From Actinocorallia herbida (GTDB taxonomy: Bacteria; Actinomycetota; Actinomycetes; Streptosporangiales; Streptosporangiaceae), in assembly GCF_003751225.1 (NCBI RefSeq), contig NZ_RJKE01000001.1:2480001-2544000 (forward strand): DNA of 64,000 nucleotides. The letters are read 5' to 3'. Under the pieces are notes generated by a model. The model had not been told where the DNA came from and ran no database searches. It saw only the letters and a list, made by a program, of their open reading frames with translations. A program made the position numbers and the translations under genes. Below, piece by piece: positions 59,491 through 64,000 of this stretch; position 1 is the first letter of the stretch; each line of letters opens with the position of its first letter.

Positions 59491-60417
59491 GTGGAACGGA
59501 CGAACAAGACCGTCGCCGTGGTCGGTGCGACCGGCTTGCAGGGCAGGGCCGTGACGCGGCACCTGCTCGGCGACGGCTGGCGGGTGCGCGCGCTCACCCG
59601 CGACCCGGACGGGGCGCAGGCTCAGGAACTGGCGCGGGCGGGCGCGGAACCCGTCCGGGCGCGGATGGAGGACGTCGGCTCGCTGACCACCGCGGCCGAG
59701 GGCGCCTGGGGGCTGTTCAGCGTGCAGCCCACGGTCGGCTCGCCCGGCACCGCGCCGGACTTCACCACCGAGGACGAGGTGCGCTGGGGCGTCAACGTCG
59801 CCGAGGCCGCGCGCGCCGCCGGCGTCGGGCACCTGATCTTCACCTCGGTCGCCGGCGCGGACCGCCACCTCAGCGAGAAGCTGCCCGCGAACCTGGTCAG
59901 CAAGTGGAGGATCGAGCGGCGCATCGCCGAGCTCGGCCTGCCCGCGACGATCCTCCGGCCGGTCTCCTTCATGGAGAACTTCACCGGCGGCTACGCGCTG
60001 CAGAACGGGACCCTTTCGACCGGGATCGCCCCCGGCACCGTCCAGCAGCTCATCGCCGTCGACGACGTCGGCGCCATCACCGCGCTGGCCTTCGCCCGAC
60101 CGGACGAGTGGATCGGCCGCGCCGTCGCCCTGGCCGCCGACGCACTCACCCCGGTCGAGGTGGCCGACGCCATCGGGGAGGCGCTGAGGATCCCGCTGCC
60201 CTACGCCCAGATCCCCATCGCGGCGATCCGGGCCGTCAACGAGGACTTCGCCCACGCCAACGAGTGGCTCAACGAGCACGGCTACCGCGCGGACATTCCC
60301 GCGACCCGCCGCATCCACCCCGCCGCGCTGGACTTCCGCACCTGGCTGACGCGCACCGGCGCCGCGCAGATCGCCGCGTTCCTGGACCAGGCGCACGTTT
60401 CCGGACACGGCGCGTGA
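59491..60417 (+). CDS. NmrA-like NAD(P)-binding protein
   Basis: 308 residues of atypical SDR fold. VVGATGLQGRAV near 10-21 binds NAD(P); RALTRDPDG follows. The stretches IFTSVAGADRHLSEKL and ILRPVSFMENF are typical of NmrA/HSCARG redox sensors and isoflavone-reductase-like enzymes. No YxxxK catalytic pair is visible. The stop overlaps the LLM gene start (GTGA). Confidence 0.87.
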   Translation: MERTNKTVAVVGATGLQGRAVTRHLLGDGWRVRALTRDPDGAQAQELARAGAEPVRARMEDVGSLTTAAEGAWGLFSVQPTVGSPGTAPDFTTEDEVRWGVNVAEAARAAGVGHLIFTSVAGADRHLSEKLPANLVSKWRIERRIAELGLPATILRPVSFMENFTGGYALQNGTLSTGIAPGTVQQLIAVDDVGAITALAFARPDEWIGRAVALAADALTPVEVADAIGEALRIPLPYAQIPIAAIRAVNEDFAHANEWLNEHGYRADIPATRRIHPAALDFRTWLTRTGAAQIAAFLDQAHVSGHGA

Positions 60418-61298
60418 GCGCCCCGACGCCCGACCTCGGACGCGTCGGGATCTGGGCGGGCGACTTCGATCTCGTCCCCGCGACCGGCCTCCGCCGGGCC
60501 GCGGTCGCGATCGAGGATTTCGGCTACGGCGCCCTGTGGTTCGCCGAGACCGCGGGACGCGAGGCCATGGCGCAGGCCGCGATCCTGCTCGCGGCCACCC
60601 GGCGGATCCCCGTGGCGGTCGGCATGGCCGACATCCACGCGCGCGACGCCGTCACGGCCGCCGCGGGGCAGCGCACCCTGGAAGAGGCCTTCCCCGGCCG
60701 CTTCCTGCTCGGCCTGTGGGAGAGCCACCCGAGCCTGGCCGAGGACGTCCGGGGCCACCGCTGGGCCCCGCCCGCGGCCGCGATGCGGGCCTACCTCGAC
60801 GCGCTGGACGCCGCCCCGTTCGGCCCGCCCGGGATGACGGCCCCGCCGCACCGCGTCCTGTCCGTGCTGGACCCCGGCATGCTCGCGCTGGCCGCCGAAC
60901 GCGCCCAGGGCGCGATGGTGCTGGGCCTGCCCGTCGAGCACACGCGCGCCGCCCGCGAGATCCTCGGCGCCGACCGCTTCCTCGCCGTCACGCAGTTGTG
61001 CGTGCTCGGCGACGACCGCGCGCGCACCGCGGACCTGGCCCGCGCCACGGCGGCGGCCGCCCTGCCCAACCGCCGCGCACTGCTGCGCGGCCTCGGACAT
61101 CCGACCCCGGACACGCTCGGCGACCGGCTGGTCGAGGCCATCGTGGCCCACGGCGACCCCGCGGCCGTTGCCCACCGCGTCGAGCAGCACCTCGCCGCCG
61201 GAGCCGACCACGTCGGCCTCCAGGTCCGCACCGCCGAGCCCGGCACGCCGCCCGTGCGGGAATGGGAGCGACTCGCGGACCGCCTCCCCGTCCGCTAA
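60414..61298 (+). CDS. LLM-class flavin/F420-dependent oxidoreductase
   Basis: 294 residues. RVGIWAGDFD, then AIEDFGYGALWFAETAGREA, AVGMADIHARDAVTAAAGQRTL and FLLGLWESHP match the TIGR03620-type LLM family. It likely reduces or oxidises a small substrate with F420 or FMN. Second gene of the NmrA operon. Its stop overlaps the convergent peptidase gene by 4 bases. Confidence 0.85.
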   Translation: MSAPTPDLGRVGIWAGDFDLVPATGLRRAAVAIEDFGYGALWFAETAGREAMAQAAILLAATRRIPVAVGMADIHARDAVTAAAGQRTLEEAFPGRFLLGLWESHPSLAEDVRGHRWAPPAAAMRAYLDALDAAPFGPPGMTAPPHRVLSVLDPGMLALAAERAQGAMVLGLPVEHTRAAREILGADRFLAVTQLCVLGDDRARTADLARATAAAALPNRRALLRGLGHPTPDTLGDRLVEAIVAHGDPAAVAHRVEQHLAAGADHVGLQVRTAEPGTPPVREWERLADRLPVR

Positions 61299-61951
61299 AG
61301 GTGCAGGGAGATGCCCCGGTGCGCGGCGAAGGCGTCGAAGATCCCGGCGGGCAGCACGGCGCCGACGGTCTCCGGGGTGTGCCCTGAAGGATTGTGGAAG
61401 CGGACCGTGTCCCCGGGGTGGCCGGTGGCCAGGACCAGATGGCCCCCGCGGCCGGGCGAGGGCCGGTCGGGCCGCCGGATCTCGACGTGCACCGAGGCGA
61501 TGACGAGATGGCCCGCGTCGAGTTCGGCACGGAGCCTGCGCGGGGTGAGCTCGGTGATGACCTCGGCCTCGACGCCGTGGTGCTCGGCGGCATAACCGAC
61601 GAACGGGTGGTACAGCAGACCGGGCCCGACGGTCCCGTCGTCGCGCTCCTCGTAGACACCGTGATCGAGCGCACCGGTCCGCAGCTCCCACAGGGACGGC
61701 GCCTGGCCGTCGCGGGCGAGAAGCGCCATCCGCAGACAGGTCAGCCCGCACCACCGCCGCGACCAGATCCCGTACTCCGCCTGGTTCGGGGCACCGCTGG
61801 CGGCCCAGCCCGGGTCGTCGGCGGCGGGACGCCCGCCGTAGACGATCGACCCGATCAGACCCGGCGTGGCGAACTGCGTGAGGGCCGGAACTGCGCGGTG
61901 CCGCGCCCCGCCGAGGGACGCACCGCTTCCCACGGCCTGGTGGTCGAACAA
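61295..61951 (-). CDS. C39-like peptidase family protein
   Basis: 218 residues. A papain-like arrangement is visible: Cys in RWCGLTCLRMAL (about 68-75), His in GGHLVLATGH (about 172), and Asn in FHNPSGH (about 187). This fits the C39-like (peptidase_C39_2) family. There is no ABC-transporter part and no signal peptide. The frame opens at ATG 61951; a later start is possible. Substrate unknown. Confidence 0.75.
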   Translation of the reverse strand: MFDHQAVGSGASLGGARHRAVPALTQFATPGLIGSIVYGGRPAADDPGWAASGAPNQAEYGIWSRRWCGLTCLRMALLARDGQAPSLWELRTGALDHGVYEERDDGTVGPGLLYHPFVGYAAEHHGVEAEVITELTPRRLRAELDAGHLVIASVHVEIRRPDRPSPGRGGHLVLATGHPGDTVRFHNPSGHTPETVGAVLPAGIFDAFAAHRGISLHL

Positions 61952-62050
61952 GGCTTCCTGGTCTCCGGTCCTGCGTCGCGAGTCTCCAAGGCCACCTTAC
62001 GCCGGGGGCGCGCGTACGCCTGACCTGCGCCTACTGGCTCCGGAGGCCGT

Positions 62051-64000
62051 TCAGCACAGGGGATCCGGTCGCCTGGGCGGCGCGACGGGCGGGAGGCGCC
62101 AGACATGGAGTTCGTCGCCGATGCCGGCGGAGTAGAGGGCTCTGGTCGGGTCGGCTTCGGGGGCCTCCACGTCGAGGTCGTCGCCGCGAAGGGTGAGGTG
62201 GGAGTTCGGATCGTCCGGGTAGAACGCGGTGGTCGTTCCCATGTAGCCGTAGGAGTCGGCTCCGCCTGCCTCGAAGAAGTACTCGTACCGGCCTTCGGCG
62301 CGCGCAACCGGGGAGGGCGGCATCGCGGACGGGAGGTCCGCGCGGTTCGCGTCGGTGGACCAGAGGGTGACGGCGCGGGCCGCCGTGGGACACAGATCAG
62401 TGAGCCGGGCCAGAGGCGCCTTGGCGGGGGACGGCCTGCCGCGGGTGTCGGTCAGGGTGCAGATCCCCGGTGCCGGGCCGTTGCGCGGACAGGCCCAGAG
62501 GTGTCCCAATGATTCGGTGAGCACGAGGTCGGTGTCGTCGGTGAAGGCGCGCGTCCACACCGTGCGGTCGGCTGTCAGGCGGACGTGGATCAGGGTGCCG
62601 TCGCGCGCTGCCACGAGGTCGGCGCCCTTGGCGTCGGCGGCGGTCACGGCGAGGAGAGAGGCGGATGGGGAGGGCCGGGACAGGGCGCGAGAGGTTCCGT
62701 CCTCCAGGTTCCACAGGACGGCATCGGTGCAGACGCCGTCGCACAGGAGCGCGGCGAGGGAGGATCCGTCCTCGGCGAAGGTCGGCGGCCCGACGGAGAG
62801 GTCTTCGGGAGCGTTGAGTACCGCCGCGACGGCGAGGTCGGAGGTGCGGCGGACCTGCGTGTGGCAGCTGTCCCGGGCGCAGACAAGGGTCAGCAGCCAC
62901 CGCCCGTCCGGGCTGAAACCCGCGGGCCATTCCATCGGGTCGGCGGGTGCCCGGGTGAGGAGCGCACCGTGCCGTGTCTCGTGGATCTCCAGATCGCCGT
63001 CCGGGTTCAGCAGGGCGAGGCGCGCGCCGGTCCGGTCGAACGGCGGGGGCGGCCCGGAGCGGATCGGAAGGGTGAACGCGGGCTCGGGGACCTCGACGGC
63101 GACGATGGCCCGCGCCGTGCCGAGCAACAGCGTCCACGACGCGATGGCGGCACCGAAGAGGACGGCGAGGTTCCGTGCCGGGTGCCGTCGCGCCCGCCTC
63201 TGCGTCAGGGCCCCACCAGTGCCCGCCCGGGTGGCGAGGTGTGCGGCGAGCAGGGCGTGGCGGAACTCGTGGACGGGCCCGGCCTGCCGGAGGACGCCTC
63301 GCGCGTGGGCGTCGCGCAGGAAGGCGGAGTAGCGCCAGGGGAGGTGCCCGCGCAGCGCCAGCCAGAGCCGGGCCATGACGAAGACCGGCCACACGGACCC
63401 GGAGTTGAAGGCGAGCACGACGGTCAGCGAGACCGCGACGACGGCGAGGGCGGCCGTGATCGTCGTAGGTTCCGCGTCCACGGCGGTCATGACGGCGAAG
63501 AGGATGATGAGGACGGTCGAGACGGTGCCGCCGAGGAAGACGAGGTGGCTCGTGCGGTCGCCGCGCAGGCTTTCCTCGGGGCCTGCCGCGTTCGTCTCGT
63601 CGGCGGGTGCGCTGATCCACCGGCCGATGCCGAACAGCGGGCCGGCGACGGCGAGGGCGGTCAGGGCGGTGCGCGCGTCCTCCGCCAGGTCACCGTTGAA
63701 GGAGGGGAGGGTCCAGGCCGCCGCGACCACGAGGCCGACGGCGAACCCGGTGGCCAGGTGCCGCCAGAGGGCGCGGACACGGAGCGCGGTGCGGCGCGGC
63801 AGCGCCGCGTGCCGGGTGCTGACCCCGGTGCTGAGGACGACCGAGACGAGCACGACGACCCCGACGAACGGGCCGTAGCCGAACCAGCCCTCCCCGTCAA
63901 TCGACGGTTCCATGCCGTCGAGGACCGCGAGGGCCGCGATCAGCCGTTTCGAGGACGCGGCGAGCCCGGGGTGCAGTACCAGGAGCGCCGCCCATCCCAG
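62051..64000 (-). CDS. Membrane protein with C-terminal beta-propeller, N-terminus beyond the window
   Basis: At least 649 residues; the frame remains open to the right edge (upstream codons give GWAALLVLHPGLAA...). Several transmembrane helices fill the first about 300 visible residues (VGVVVLVSVVLS, GFAVGLVVAAAW, LIILFAVMTAVDA, LFGAAIASWTLLLG). Then comes a WD40/TolB-like propeller with Cys pairs (VCARDSCHT, LCDGVCTDA) facing outside. ATG 63913 is in frame but sits inside membrane-protein sequence, so the true start is probably further right. Function unknown. Confidence 0.75.
   Translation of the reverse strand: MGWAALLVLHPGLAASSKRLIAALAVLDGMEPSIDGEGWFGYGPFVGVVVLVSVVLSTGVSTRHAALPRRTALRVRALWRHLATGFAVGLVVAAAWTLPSFNGDLAEDARTALTALAVAGPLFGIGRWISAPADETNAAGPEESLRGDRTSHLVFLGGTVSTVLIILFAVMTAVDAEPTTITAALAVVAVSLTVVLAFNSGSVWPVFVMARLWLALRGHLPWRYSAFLRDAHARGVLRQAGPVHEFRHALLAAHLATRAGTGGALTQRRARRHPARNLAVLFGAAIASWTLLLGTARAIVAVEVPEPAFTLPIRSGPPPPFDRTGARLALLNPDGDLEIHETRHGALLTRAPADPMEWPAGFSPDGRWLLTLVCARDSCHTQVRRTSDLAVAAVLNAPEDLSVGPPTFAEDGSSLAALLCDGVCTDAVLWNLEDGTSRALSRPSPSASLLAVTAADAKGADLVAARDGTLIHVRLTADRTVWTRAFTDDTDLVLTESLGHLWACPRNGPAPGICTLTDTRGRPSPAKAPLARLTDLCPTAARAVTLWSTDANRADLPSAMPPSPVARAEGRYEYFFEAGGADSYGYMGTTTAFYPDDPNSHLTLRGDDLDVEAPEADPTRALYSAGIGDELHVWRLPPVAPPRRPDPLC

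Overview
The window reads as one uninterrupted piece of chromosome from a high-GC actinomycete. Nearly all real genes have G or C at almost every third codon position. Start codons include many GTG and some TTG, and genes commonly overlap as ATGA or GTGA. The families present are typically actinobacterial: F420-type LLM oxidoreductases, XRE-DUF5753 with DUF397 pairs, HATPase anti-sigma-like proteins, a SARP regulator, SigJ-type ECF sigma and FadE/FadD-rich catabolism. A filamentous actinomycete, possibly of the Streptosporangiales/Thermomonosporaceae kind, is likely; the genus is a guess. I see no rRNA, tRNA, CRISPR array, insertion sequence or prophage.

Layout. 1-5923: a catabolic operon with an amidohydrolase end, a FadD3-like acyl-CoA ligase, a two-subunit B12-dependent acyl-CoA mutase with an unusual active site, an LLM oxidoreductase and a class III CoA transferase. 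6044-18026: an NTP-dependent signalling or conflict island. Two plus-strand genes share a short G/N-rich motif. A long minus-strand operon encodes an Fn3-type protein, a soluble zinc-ribbon GTPase, a GAP1-like protein, a membrane GTPase, a 41-residue membrane peptide, and a TerY-P-like triad (vWA, PP2C phosphatase, protein kinase). 18477-24804: assorted metabolic genes (aminotransferase, EEP-fold hydrolase, NUDIX, DapA-like aldolase with a divergent LysR) and a secreted protein.

24812-45229: a broad CoA-thioester catabolic region with a ferredoxin-type reductase, two acyl-CoA ligases, an acyl-CoA dehydrogenase pair, a tandem acyl-CoA dehydrogenase, two enoyl-CoA hydratases, an SDR, a thiolase, a MeaB-type G-protein chaperone, a TesB thioesterase and TetR regulators. 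A palindrome, GAGAAT-N3-ATTCTC, stands at five promoters here and defines a probable regulon. The MeaB protein is the natural partner of the mutase at 1866-3865, tying the two catabolic blocks together. The substrate is unknown; FadD3-, KshB- and FadE34-like members hint at a steroid, isoprenoid or other branched or alicyclic acid. Unrelated small genes are interspersed.

45415-53349: an MBL-fold hydrolase, a copper amine oxidase, then a cell-wall module. Two secreted zinc peptidases (M15-like and I36-M23) and a frameshifted secreted protein lie between two membrane-anchored DNA-binding proteins, one SARP and one XRE, that share an NBR1-like (FW) extracytoplasmic domain. 53565-64000: small regulators and enzymes (DUF427, HATPase/XRE/DUF397 triad, SigJ-like sigma, racemase-family protein, MerR with a monooxygenase-like target, TetR with NmrA and LLM genes, a C39-like peptidase) and the C-terminal part of a large membrane propeller protein running off the right edge.

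The observations most worth pursuing are the GTPase/TerY-P island, the mutase active site with its MeaB partner, the GAGAAT regulon, and the twin membrane regulators around the peptidoglycan hydrolases.
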